Source: Eubacterium sp.
Lineage (GTDB): Bacteria; Bacillota_A; Clostridia; Lachnospirales; Lachnospiraceae
Length of the DNA stretch: 5,230 nucleotides
Direction of reading: 5' to 3'
Assembly: GCA_024687845.1 (NCBI GenBank)
Contig: JAILEL010000363.1
Span: 1 to 5,230, forward strand
Each line of letters opens with the position of its first letter. Within the stretch, counting starts at the first letter, position 1. A program made the translations under genes and the position numbers. This document shows, in pieces, positions 1-5,230 of this stretch. The notes under the pieces were generated by a model that was not told the DNA's origin, did no database searches, and worked only from the letters and a program-made list of their open reading frames with translations.

Positions 1-1
1 T

Positions 2-121
2 CATCTGGCATACAAGATCAAGATGCCAATGGAAGAAATCATGAAGTTCTTTTATCCTGATACGCCTGTCAGTGTTATGAAAGCAGCTATCAAATCATAT
101 GAGAAGAATGGCAGAGGCTGA
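2..121 (+). CDS. C-terminal fragment of an unrecognised small protein, 5' end outside the window
   Basis: This frame is open from the window edge to a TGA at 119-121 and gives 39 residues. The other two forward frames are less convincing; for example, frame 1 stops at 58-60. The peptide contains KMPMEEIMKFFYPDTP followed by an amphipathic helix ending in SYEKNGRG. It looks like a compact helical C-terminus, vaguely like a helix-turn-helix or regulatory protein, but I do not recognise the family. In-frame ATGs at 23 and 32 lack a good Shine-Dalgarno sequence, so the gene probably begins upstream. In related clostridial elements the gene upstream of the Maff2 gene is usually the VirD4/TraG coupling protein or a small protein next to it. 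This fragment does not resemble the VirD4 C-termini I know, so a small accessory protein is more likely. Function is unknown. Confidence 0.55.
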   Translation, partial: HLAYKIKMPMEEIMKFFYPDTPVSVMKAAIKSYEKNGRG

Positions 122-228
122 TTGTGATTCAGATAAAAGCTATTCATTTTAAGTAGATATAACCGGGAGACGTCCCGATTGTATATAACATATCGTTTCG
201 GATATGTATTCAAAATTTTCCTCCATGA

Positions 229-261
229 CTGGGAAGCAGTTCTGCGCAGACTGCTTCCCGG
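229..261 (+). other. Strong GC-rich hairpin upstream of the Maff2-like gene
   Basis: GGGAAGCAGT at 231-240 pairs perfectly with ACTGCTTCCC at 250-259. The stem extends by a T-G wobble (230/260) and a C-G pair (229/261), giving 12 bp with a 9-base loop. It is followed by GAATATAAGG rather than a run of T, so a terminator role is unlikely. It ends 57 bases before the start codon. It could protect the 5' end of the transcript, be a processing site, or bind a protein; which of these is not visible. Confidence 0.6.
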
Positions 262-300
262 AATATAAGGAAACAGTAAGAGAAAAAATACAATAATCAG

Positions 301-306
301 AAGGAG
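301..306 (+). promoter_or_regulatory. Ribosome binding site of the Maff2-like gene
   Basis: AAGGAG is a near-perfect Shine-Dalgarno sequence, placed 12 bases before the ATG at 319. The spacing is a little long, but no other in-frame start lies closer. It supports 319 as the start and indicates strong translation, as expected for a structural subunit. Confidence 0.75.
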
Positions 307-318
307 ATTAAATAAGTT

Positions 319-687
319 ATGAAAAATACATTTAAGAACATGATTAGTAACAATGTGAAGAAGAGTTCATTACTTGGAAATGCCAAGAAGAAGTTTGCTC
401 TTATGGCTGTAACAGCTGGCTATGTATCAACTATGATGTCATCTACTGTACTTGCCGCAGGTGGTGGTGATACAAGTACAATCACTCAGCCTCTTGATAA
501 CCTCAAGACACTTGTGATTGCAATCATTGGTGCTGTGGGTGTAATCATCCTCGCAAAGAATGTTATGGAGTTTGCTCAGGCATATCAGCAGCAGGATTCA
601 TCTACTATGAACTCAGCAATCAAGGGTATTGTTGCCGGTGTCATCATGGCAGGTATTTCAACAGTACTTTCATTCCTGGGATTCTAG
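319..687 (+). CDS. Maff2-like small membrane protein, candidate VirB2/pilin-type T4SS subunit
   Basis: The protein has 122 residues. Residues 1-25 are basic (KKSS, AKKK), 26-46 are hydrophobic, and VLAA at 44-47 followed by GGG fits a signal peptidase I site, leaving a mature protein of about 75 residues. The mature part has two membrane helices, about 62-80 (LKTLVIAIIGAVGVIIL) and 103-121 (GIVAGVIMAGISTVLSFLG), joined by a polar loop containing AQAYQQQDSS. The LKTLV.AI.GAVG pattern, the polar loop and the IKG..AG helix resemble the Maff2 family, found just upstream of the VirB6-like gene in clostridial conjugative elements. Maff2 proteins as I remember them are about 70 residues without a long leader. 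Signal peptide plus two helices is also the layout of VirB2/TrbC pilins and matches the position of prgF in pCF10. Family assignment is fairly likely; a pilin role is inference. Confidence 0.75.
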   Translation: MKNTFKNMISNNVKKSSLLGNAKKKFALMAVTAGYVSTMMSSTVLAAGGGDTSTITQPLDNLKTLVIAIIGAVGVIILAKNVMEFAQAYQQQDSSTMNSAIKGIVAGVIMAGISTVLSFLGF

Positions 688-697
688 AAAACTGAAT

Positions 698-719
698 TAC
701 CTCACATACTGATGAGGTG
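698..719 (+). other. Small hairpin between the Maff2-like and VirB6-like genes
   Basis: ACCTCA at 699-704 pairs with TGAGGT at 713-718, with an added T-G wobble (698/719), around an 8-base loop. No T tract follows, so transcription probably continues into the next gene. Hairpins after an abundant small subunit gene often stabilise or mark a processed 3' end; that role here is inference. Confidence 0.4.
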
Positions 720-730
720 TGACTAAGAGG

Positions 731-736
731 AAGGAG
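731..736 (+). promoter_or_regulatory. Ribosome binding site of the VirB6-like gene
   Basis: AAGGAG lies 9 bases before the ATG at 746, an optimal distance. It fixes the start of the VirB6-like gene and is the same core as the RBS of the preceding gene. Confidence 0.8.
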
Positions 737-745
737 ATATATTAA

Positions 746-1588
746 ATGAGCATATTTAAGCTTGGCGAAAAAATCCTTTCACTTCTTGAGGCGGTATTCG
801 GTTTCTGGAACAATCAGATATCGCTTGTATTTGACCTTCTCGGAACAACACCTGACAAGTTTAATAATGGTGGACCATGGGCAATCATTGAAAGTATCAA
901 TCCGATATTTGTGGCGGTTGGTTCATCGCTTGTAGTCTTGTTCTTTGTCATAGGTTTTTGTTCCGAGAGTGTGGATATTAAAGAAGAAATGCGTTTTGAA
1001 GTAATTCTGAGAATGTTAATTAGGCTCAGTATTTCAGAATACTTTGTAGCCAATAATGTAACGATAATGAAAGCATTCTTTCAGACAATAGGAAATTTAG
1101 TAAATGCACTATCAGCCGGAACAATAACCGAACTGAAAATTGATAGTGCTCAGGCTGATGTTATAAAGGATCTGGGATTTGGTGAAAGTCTTGTGATGTT
1201 GATACTGTCAGCGCTTCTTTCAATCATAATCATTATCTGCGGTTTCTTTATTCTTTATACCGTATATTTCAGATTCCTTAGACTGCTTATCATAGTTCCA
1301 CTTGGATCTATTGCATTTGCAACTCTAGGTGGTAACAGAACTGTGGCACATACAGCTGCAACATATGCGAAGTATTTCCTAAGCGTAACATTTGAAGCAG
1401 TCACAATGGCTCTGGCGATTATTGTCTGTACATCAGTTATAAATGCAGGGCTTCCGTCATTTACCGGTAATTATTCGGAGTGGACACAAACACTTCTGTA
1501 TCTATGTGAAATGACATTCACCATTGCAATGACTGTTGGTGCAGTAAAGGGTGCGCAGAGTCTGACAAGTAAAGTGTTTGGATTGTAG
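746..1588 (+). CDS. VirB6/TrbL-like conjugal transfer membrane protein (CD1112-type)
   Basis: This 280-residue polytopic membrane protein has hydrophobic segments at about 53-72 (IFVAVGSSLVVLFFVIGF), 148-172 (very Ile-rich), 176-194, 214-234 and 250-268. It starts with an amphipathic stretch containing LLEAVFGFWNNQ. The segment after the first helix (VDIKEEMRFEVILRMLIRL) and the central FRFLRLLIIVPLGSIAFATLGG followed by AATYAKYFL are typical of the VirB6/TrbL-like CD1112 family. Proteins of this family form the inner-membrane part of the channel that passes the relaxase-DNA complex. The gene follows the Maff2-like gene by 58 bases and is followed after 26 bases by prgI, the standard order. 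Length is normal for the family and no frameshift is seen. Family assignment rests on layout and remembered motifs. Confidence 0.82.
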   Translation: MSIFKLGEKILSLLEAVFGFWNNQISLVFDLLGTTPDKFNNGGPWAIIESINPIFVAVGSSLVVLFFVIGFCSESVDIKEEMRFEVILRMLIRLSISEYFVANNVTIMKAFFQTIGNLVNALSAGTITELKIDSAQADVIKDLGFGESLVMLILSALLSIIIIICGFFILYTVYFRFLRLLIIVPLGSIAFATLGGNRTVAHTAATYAKYFLSVTFEAVTMALAIIVCTSVINAGLPSFTGNYSEWTQTLLYLCEMTFTIAMTVGAVKGAQSLTSKVFGL

Positions 1589-1614
1589 GAGATAGAAGAA
1601 AGGATATTAAAGTC

Positions 1615-2232
1615 ATGATTATAGAAGTTAATAAGGATATTGATAAATATCAGGAGAGTGTTGTTCTTGGACTTACTGCAAGACAGCTTATATATTCAGT
1701 TGCCAGTGTTTTAGTTGGTGGTGGCATGGTTCTACTCCTTTATAGATATATCGGACTCACAGGGGCGGCATATGTGACGATACCCTGTGTGGCTCCGATA
1801 GCCATGGGAGGATTCTATTCCTATAACGGAATGAACTTCTATGAATATATGGGAAGAAGGCTACATTTTATGTTTGGCAACAGGCCACTGACATATGTTT
1901 CGACAGAGAGTGAAGCTGAAGGAAAGAAGCTGTGTAATGTTGAAGCTAATGTTGAGAAGAAGGGATTGTTTGGATTTAATTTTTTGAGTTCAAAAAAGAA
2001 GGGTGTTGGAGTAGGTTCATCAGGAATTGGTGATGTATCTGGTGCTATAGATGGATCAGAAGAACTTCAAGACGGAGAAACAGATTCAACAAAGACAAAG
2101 GCAATTCAAGAAGAGCATAAGAGAGAGGAGTTTGAAGCAGTGAAGAGAAAAATGAAGCTAACAATAATAACGGTGATCTTTTTCATATTAGCCGCTGTGG
2201 CAGCGCTGATTGTGAAGAGGTTTGTAATATGA
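1615..2232 (+). CDS. prgI: PrgI-family (VirB3-like) T4SS protein with a C-terminal extension and third membrane helix
   Basis: Residues 1-95 carry the PrgI hallmarks: a short polar N-terminus (IIEVNKDIDKYQESVVLGLTARQL), membrane helices at about 25-43 and 50-67, then a basic segment (EYMGRRLHFMFGNRPLTYVSTES). PrgI is the Gram-positive VirB3 counterpart, a small membrane protein that recruits the VirB4 ATPase, and the VirB4 gene follows here after only 13 bases. The protein is longer than usual: 205 residues against about 110-130 for the typical family member as I recall it. The extra part has a Gly/Ser/Lys-rich stretch (about 117-145), an acidic linker, a charged helix (165-181) and a third strongly hydrophobic helix at about 182-200 ending in KRFVI. 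The ATG at 1615 is preceded by a modest RBS (GAAAGGA, 1598-1604), weaker than those of the neighbours. Confidence 0.85.
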   Translation: MIIEVNKDIDKYQESVVLGLTARQLIYSVASVLVGGGMVLLLYRYIGLTGAAYVTIPCVAPIAMGGFYSYNGMNFYEYMGRRLHFMFGNRPLTYVSTESEAEGKKLCNVEANVEKKGLFGFNFLSSKKKGVGVGSSGIGDVSGAIDGSEELQDGETDSTKTKAIQEEHKREEFEAVKRKMKLTIITVIFFILAAVAALIVKRFVI

Positions 2233-2233
2233 T

Positions 2234-2238
2234 GGAGG
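2234..2238 (+). promoter_or_regulatory. Ribosome binding site of the VirB4-like gene
   Basis: GGAGG lies 7 bases before the ATG at 2246 and starts 1 base after the stop codon of prgI (2230-2232). The tight arrangement suggests translational coupling of the PrgI-like and VirB4-like proteins, which act as partners. Confidence 0.75.
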
Positions 2239-2245
2239 TTAGGCA

Positions 2246-4879
2246 ATGGGATTATTAAAAGATGGATTTAAGGAGCTGAAAAAGGCTAGTGAGCCTCTTT
2301 ATAAGAGTCCTAAGTCCATTCAGGAAACAATAGAGATTATGGCTGTCGCGGAAAATGGTATCTTTGAAGTTGCAAGGAACAGATATTCCAAATGTTACAT
2401 TTTCCAGGATATTAATTACACTACTGCGACAGAGGATGAACAGATCGGAGTGTTTGAGCGTTATTGCAAGTTCCTTAATTCTTTGGACTGTAATTATAAG
2501 ATTACTATTAATAACAAGAATAAGGACATGAATGTGCTTCGTGATTATGTTCTGCTTCCTTATATGGATGACGGTTTCAATGATTTCAGGAAGATTTATA
2601 ATGATATCATTGAAGAGAAGATTCTTGAAGGAAGGCAGGGCATCGAGCAGGAACGATATCTGACACTTACGATTGAGAGAAAGAATTTCGAAGAGGCAAA
2701 AGCACAGTTCGCAACACTTGAGGCGACCGTGCATAAGGCATTTATCGAACTGGGAGCTGATATAGTTCCTCTTACCGGTAATGAGCGACTGAAGGTTCTC
2801 CATGATTTCTATCATCTTGGAGATGAGGACAGCTTTGATTTTGATATCAAGAAGGCTAAGAAGGTTGGAAAAGATTTCAAGAATGACCTATGTAATGGAA
2901 TACTTAAATTTTTTCCGGATCATTTTGAAGATGAAAGCAAGTTCTGCCGGGCACTTTTTATCAAGAAGTACCCAAGCAGTTTGTCGGACAGATTCATAAA
3001 TGAAATAACATCTCTGCCGATTCATTCAATCACAAGTATTGATGTGGTTCCAGTTCCAAAGGACTTAACCACAAAGACTTTGCAGAAGAAATATCTTGGT
3101 ATTGAGTCGGATATTATCAAACAGCAGAGAGTCCGTAATAAAAATAATGACTTCTCTACGGAGATTTCATATGCCAAGAGAACTGAGAAGCGTGAAATAG
3201 AAGCAATCATGGATGATGTCAGGGAAAATGACCAGTGCCTCTTCTATGTGGCTGTGACAATCATTATTATGGCTGAGTCCAAGGAAGAATTGGAGAGTAT
3301 TACCGAAACAGTAGAGACAATTGGAAAGCGTAACAGCTGCGTGATTGAACCACATTATTATAAACAGAAGGAAGCTCTTAACACGGCACTTCCTATTGGT
3401 ATAAGACAGGTTGAGACAATGAGAACTATGCTTACACAGAGTCTTGCGGTACTTATGCCATTTAATGTGCAGGAACTTAATGATAAAGGTGGAAATTACT
3501 ACGGAATCAACCAAATCAGCAAGAATATCAATATAGGTAATCGTAAGAAGCTGATAAATGGAAATGGCTTTGTATTTGGTGTTCCAGGTTCCGGTAAATC
3601 CTTCTTCTGTAAGATGGAAATGGGCTCTGTATTTTTGTCAGGACAGGACGAAATAATCGTAATTGATCCAATGAACGAATACTTCGATGTGGCGAAGACT
3701 TATGGTGGTACGGTAGTAAATATGTCCACTTACACGGACAACTATGTAAATCCCCTGGCTATGGATGTATGGAATCTTGACCTGAATGATACTAAAGGCT
3801 GGATCAGAGAAAAGGGTGAGTTTATGCTTGGACTCTGTGAGCAGTGTATAGGTGACAGCCTGAATTCCAGACAGAAATCGATTATCGATAGATGTGTTAG
3901 AAAGCTTTATACGGATATAGCAAAGAGACCTGCGGATGATAGATATATTCCTATCATGGAAGATTTCTACAAGCTGCTTCTTAGCCAGAAGGAAGAAGAG
4001 GCAAAGGATATAGCTCTTTCACTTGAGCTTTTCGTAAGAGGATCACTTAATATCTTCAATCATCAGACCAATGTAGATGTAGATAACAGATTTACAGTAT
4101 ATGGTATCAGAGACCTTGGAACAGAGCTTAGTCCTATAACAATGCTCGTTATGATGGAGTCAATTCAGCAGAGAATCGTTGAGAATGGCCAGAAGGGAAA
4201 AGCTACTTGGCTTTATATCGATGAATTTCATGTGCTCCTCAATTCTGAGTACTCTGCTAAGTATCTGCAGCAACTTTGGAAAAAGGTTCGTAAGCAAGGC
4301 GGTCTTTGTACTGGTATAACTCAGAATGTAGTAGATCTGCTTCAGAACTATACAGCTACAACAATGTTGGCTAATTCTGAGTTCGTAGCATTACTGAAGC
4401 AAGCGAATACAGATAGTGCGAAGATGGCTGATGTCATCGGAGTATCCCAGGCACAACTCAGATATGTTACTAAAACAGCATCAGGTATGGGGCTTATCAA
4501 ATGTGGTTCAGTGGTAATACCATTTGATAATCAGATTAGCAAGGATACAAACCTTTATAAGCTGTACAATACCAATATTCATGAGAGGATTGCAGAGCAG
4601 AAGAAGGCTGAAAAGGAAAAGGCTGAGAAAGGAGAGGAACTTACTGTGGAGCATGATGATAGTACGAAAATGCGTCATAATATGGCTATTGATACAGCGA
4701 CAAAACGTCATGATACAGAAGATATTAGTACGAAGAATCGTCATGATTTGGATGAAGATTCAGACAATGTTCCAAATAATGGTTTGTTTTTTACTTCGGA
4801 TGATTGTTCGGATGATTATGATGTAGGTACGGAGGAATCCAAGGTTGAGATTCACACTATGGGAACATTCCTTGGATGA
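2246..4879 (+). CDS. VirB4-like conjugal transfer ATPase (CD1110/TraE type)
   Basis: The 877-residue protein is the ATPase that powers assembly and operation of the mating channel on the cytoplasmic face of the membrane. Residues 1 to about 400 are the VirB4 N-terminal domain. MPFNVQELNDKGGNYYG (from 404) leads into the RecA-like motor domain. Walker A is GVPGSGKS at 445-452. A conserved strand, IIVIDPMNEY, has its Asp at 474. Walker B is WLYIDE at 655-660, with D659 and E660 as the expected metal-binding and catalytic residues. GITQN (690-694) and ANSEF (709-713) are further VirB4-type motifs. All key residues are present, so the ATPase should be active. From about residue 784 a Lys/Glu-rich probable coiled coil (AEQKKAEKEKAEKGEEL) leads into three 11-residue repeats and an acidic tail. 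This end is longer than in typical relatives of about 800 residues. The stop TGA is followed at once by TAA. Confidence 0.93.
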   Translation: MGLLKDGFKELKKASEPLYKSPKSIQETIEIMAVAENGIFEVARNRYSKCYIFQDINYTTATEDEQIGVFERYCKFLNSLDCNYKITINNKNKDMNVLRDYVLLPYMDDGFNDFRKIYNDIIEEKILEGRQGIEQERYLTLTIERKNFEEAKAQFATLEATVHKAFIELGADIVPLTGNERLKVLHDFYHLGDEDSFDFDIKKAKKVGKDFKNDLCNGILKFFPDHFEDESKFCRALFIKKYPSSLSDRFINEITSLPIHSITSIDVVPVPKDLTTKTLQKKYLGIESDIIKQQRVRNKNNDFSTEISYAKRTEKREIEAIMDDVRENDQCLFYVAVTIIIMAESKEELESITETVETIGKRNSCVIEPHYYKQKEALNTALPIGIRQVETMRTMLTQSLAVLMPFNVQELNDKGGNYYGINQISKNINIGNRKKLINGNGFVFGVPGSGKSFFCKMEMGSVFLSGQDEIIVIDPMNEYFDVAKTYGGTVVNMSTYTDNYVNPLAMDVWNLDLNDTKGWIREKGEFMLGLCEQCIGDSLNSRQKSIIDRCVRKLYTDIAKRPADDRYIPIMEDFYKLLLSQKEEEAKDIALSLELFVRGSLNIFNHQTNVDVDNRFTVYGIRDLGTELSPITMLVMMESIQQRIVENGQKGKATWLYIDEFHVLLNSEYSAKYLQQLWKKVRKQGGLCTGITQNVVDLLQNYTATTMLANSEFVALLKQANTDSAKMADVIGVSQAQLRYVTKTASGMGLIKCGSVVIPFDNQISKDTNLYKLYNTNIHERIAEQKKAEKEKAEKGEELTVEHDDSTKMRHNMAIDTATKRHDTEDISTKNRHDLDEDSDNVPNNGLFFTSDDCSDDYDVGTEESKVEIHTMGTFLG
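4661..4759 (+). repeat. Three 33-base tandem repeats inside the VirB4 tail
   Basis: Three consecutive 33-base units start at 4661, 4694 and 4727 and encode VirB4 residues 806-838: STKMRHNMAID, TATKRHDTEDI and STKNRHDLDED. RH followed by Asp or Asn falls at positions 5-7 of each unit. At DNA level the word CGTCAT recurs at 4673, 4706 and 4739, exactly 33 bases apart. The units have diverged between these anchors, so the duplication is not very recent. The repeats lie after the ATPase domain in a low-complexity, probably disordered region. Confidence 0.7.
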
Positions 4880-4883
4880 TAAT

Positions 4884-4910
4884 GTACTTATGAAAAAACT
4901 GAATAAGTAT
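4884..4910 (+). other. AT-rich hairpin just before the terminator
   Basis: TACTTAT at 4885-4891 pairs with ATAAGTA at 4903-4909 around an 11-base A-rich loop, with an outer G-T wobble. It is weak because it is almost all A-T, but it stands directly 5' of the terminator hairpin, 5 bases after the VirB4 stop codon. It may simply be chance in AT-rich DNA. Confidence 0.3.
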
Positions 4911-4914
4911 TTTG

Positions 4915-4953
4915 AAGCCGTTTTGGAGTGGAAAAACTCTAAGGCGGCTTTTT
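4915..4953 (+). terminator. Intrinsic (Rho-independent) terminator after the VirB4-like gene
   Basis: The 5' arm at 4915-4929 (AAGCCGTTTTGGAGT) pairs with the 3' arm at 4936-4950 (ACTCTAAGGCGGCTT). This makes a continuous 15-bp stem including three G-T wobbles, closed by a 6-base loop (GGAAAA). The stem runs into a T tract (TTTTTCT from 4949). It lies 35 bases after the VirB4 stop. Since the next gene is on the same strand and has no obvious promoter of its own, this terminator may be partial and reduce expression of the downstream genes relative to the channel genes. Confidence 0.82.
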
Positions 4954-4961
4954 CTATGTGG

Positions 4962-4975
4962 TGAATGAGCATTCA
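4962..4975 (+). other. Short inverted repeat TGAATG-AG-CATTCA
   Basis: Two 6-base arms are separated by 2 bases, inside a slightly wider context of GTGA (4961-4964) and TCAC (4978-4981). It sits between the terminator and the RBS of the next gene, where an operator could lie. The loop is too short for a stable RNA hairpin. No promoter is recognisable beside it, so a regulatory role is only a possibility. Confidence 0.2.
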
Positions 4976-4997
4976 TATCACGAGTTTTGTAGGTGAG

Positions 4998-5002
4998 AGG
5001 AG
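4998..5002 (+). promoter_or_regulatory. Ribosome binding site that selects the GTG start at 5012
   Basis: AGGAG, within GAGAGGAG, is 9 bases before GTG at 5012. The nearer ATG at 5003 touches the Shine-Dalgarno sequence and is followed at once by an in-frame TAA (5006-5008), so it cannot start the gene. GTG at 5012 is the first usable start in the frame. Confidence 0.65.
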
Positions 5003-5011
5003 ATGTAAGAA

Positions 5012-5230
5012 GTGGTAATCAAAAAGGTTGAGGATAAACCGATGGTCATTCATCGAAAGGATGATAAGAAGATAGACCATCATATCAAAAAGAAAAAGGA
5101 TATCAAGGAAAAACTTTCAAAAGATCATTCTATTGATACGGATAAAAACAGGCTTAGGGCTCTAAAGAATAGTTATATGCAGCAGGGACAGTCAGTTAAG
5201 ACAAAGAATAATTCTCTTTTTCTTAGTAAG
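5012..5230 (+). CDS. N-terminus of a CD1108-type conjugative element protein, 3' end outside the window
   Basis: The frame runs open from GTG at 5012 to the window end, giving 73 residues. The start VVIKKVEDKPMVIH matches my memory of the conserved N-terminus (IVKKVEDKPMVIHTK...) of the CD1108-type proteins that follow the VirB4 gene in clostridial conjugative elements. The rest is very rich in Lys, His and Asp (KKIDHHIKKKKDIKEK), probably cytoplasmic and disordered. In the family this basic stretch is followed by a membrane helix and an extracytoplasmic part, often with a wall hydrolase domain (NlpC/P60, CHAP or lysozyme-like), comparable in position to prgK of pCF10. None of those domains is visible here, so the hydrolase role is inferred. 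The gene is separated from the VirB4 gene by 132 bases including a terminator. Confidence 0.72.
   Translation, partial: MVIKKVEDKPMVIHRKDDKKIDHHIKKKKDIKEKLSKDHSIDTDKNRLRALKNSYMQQGQSVKTKNNSLFLSK

Larger units (their letters stand above)
122..318 (+). promoter_or_regulatory. Non-coding leader with three successive hairpins before the T4SS genes
   Basis: These 197 bases have no supported ORF. Three hairpins lie in a row: 164-177 (CGGGA/TCCCG, 4-base loop), 188-207 (ACATATC/GATATGT, 6-base loop) and 229-261 (12 bp, 9-base loop). The region then becomes purine-rich and ends in the RBS of the Maff2-like gene. None of the hairpins is followed by a T tract, so they do not look like intrinsic terminators. 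I could not find a convincing -35/-10 pair. The closest -10-like words, such as TATAAC at 158-163 and 184-189, lack a matching -35. A structured 5' leader or an RNA processing region is a plausible inference. A promoter may lie here undetected or upstream of the window. Confidence 0.45.

Noticed and set aside
158..189. Two TATAAC words as possible -10 promoter elements
   Set aside because: Neither has a TTGACA-like -35 at 16-18 bases upstream, and the area is generally AT-rich.
220..224. CCTCC as a possible anti-Shine-Dalgarno that could mask the RBS at 301-306
   Set aside because: Only four contiguous base pairs can form with the RBS, too weak to propose a riboswitch-like mechanism.
688..697. 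Ten-base word AAAACTGAAT shared with 4895-4904 soon after two stop codons
   Set aside because: The match does not extend and the word is AT-rich; chance is the simplest explanation.
2255..2815. Long antisense open frame (186 codons) opposite the start of the VirB4-like gene
   Set aside because: It lies wholly within a well-supported gene, has no good ribosome binding site and its translation looks like a random Leu/Ile/Cys-rich shadow product.
4524..4826. Forward open frame of 100 codons overlapping the VirB4 tail in another frame
   Set aside because: Its product is an unnatural run of Met, Ile and Arg produced by reading the repetitive Lys/Glu/Asp coding region out of frame.
4890..4964. 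24-codon ORF (MKKLNKYFEAVL...) spanning the terminator after the VirB4-like gene
   Set aside because: It has no Shine-Dalgarno sequence, and its coding capacity is explained by the hairpin arms. A leader-peptide attenuator is conceivable but unsupported.

Overview
The window looks like part of the conjugation (type IV secretion, T4SS) module of an integrative and conjugative element, or a related plasmid, from a Firmicute. A Lachnospiraceae/Clostridia-type host is most likely. The reasons are the AT-leaning composition, AAGGAG-type ribosome binding sites, all genes on one strand with short spacers, and a gene order matching clostridial Tn1549/CTn-type elements: small membrane protein, VirB6/TrbL-like channel protein, PrgI (VirB3-like), VirB4-like ATPase, then a protein starting with a VEDKPMVIH-type N-terminus. 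The same functional order occurs in the enterococcal pCF10 operon (prgF/prgH/prgI/prgJ/prgK). Host and element assignments come from recalled family knowledge, not a search. No integrase, relaxase, att site, oriT, tRNA, rRNA or CRISPR array is visible.

Layout, all on the + strand: (1) 2-121, the last 39 codons of an unrecognised gene that begins outside the window. (2) 122-318, a non-coding stretch with three successive hairpins, the last a strong 12-bp stem, ending in a good RBS. It is the largest gap in the window and looks like a structured leader for the downstream operon. (3) 319-687, a Maff2-like small two-helix membrane protein with a clear signal peptide, a candidate VirB2-type pilin. 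(4) 746-1588, a polytopic VirB6/TrbL-like protein. (5) 1615-2232, a PrgI-family protein with an unusual C-terminal extension and a third membrane helix. (6) 2246-4879, a VirB4-like ATPase with intact Walker A and B motifs and an unusual repeat-containing tail. (7) 4880-5011, an intergenic region with an AT-rich hairpin and a convincing intrinsic terminator. (8) 5012-5230, the 5' end of a gene starting at GTG, most like the CD1108-type protein normally found next in these elements.

The genes would work together as follows. VirB4 energises assembly of the mating channel at the inner face of the membrane. The PrgI/VirB3-like protein docks on VirB4, the VirB6-like protein forms the membrane channel, and the Maff2/pilin-like protein may contribute a surface or trans-envelope component. 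The truncated last gene would be the cell-wall-facing component. The system is recognisable rather than wholly new. The unusual parts are the structured leader, the signal peptide on the Maff2-like protein, the extra domain on PrgI, the 11-residue tandem repeats at the end of VirB4, and the terminator placed inside the transfer operon.
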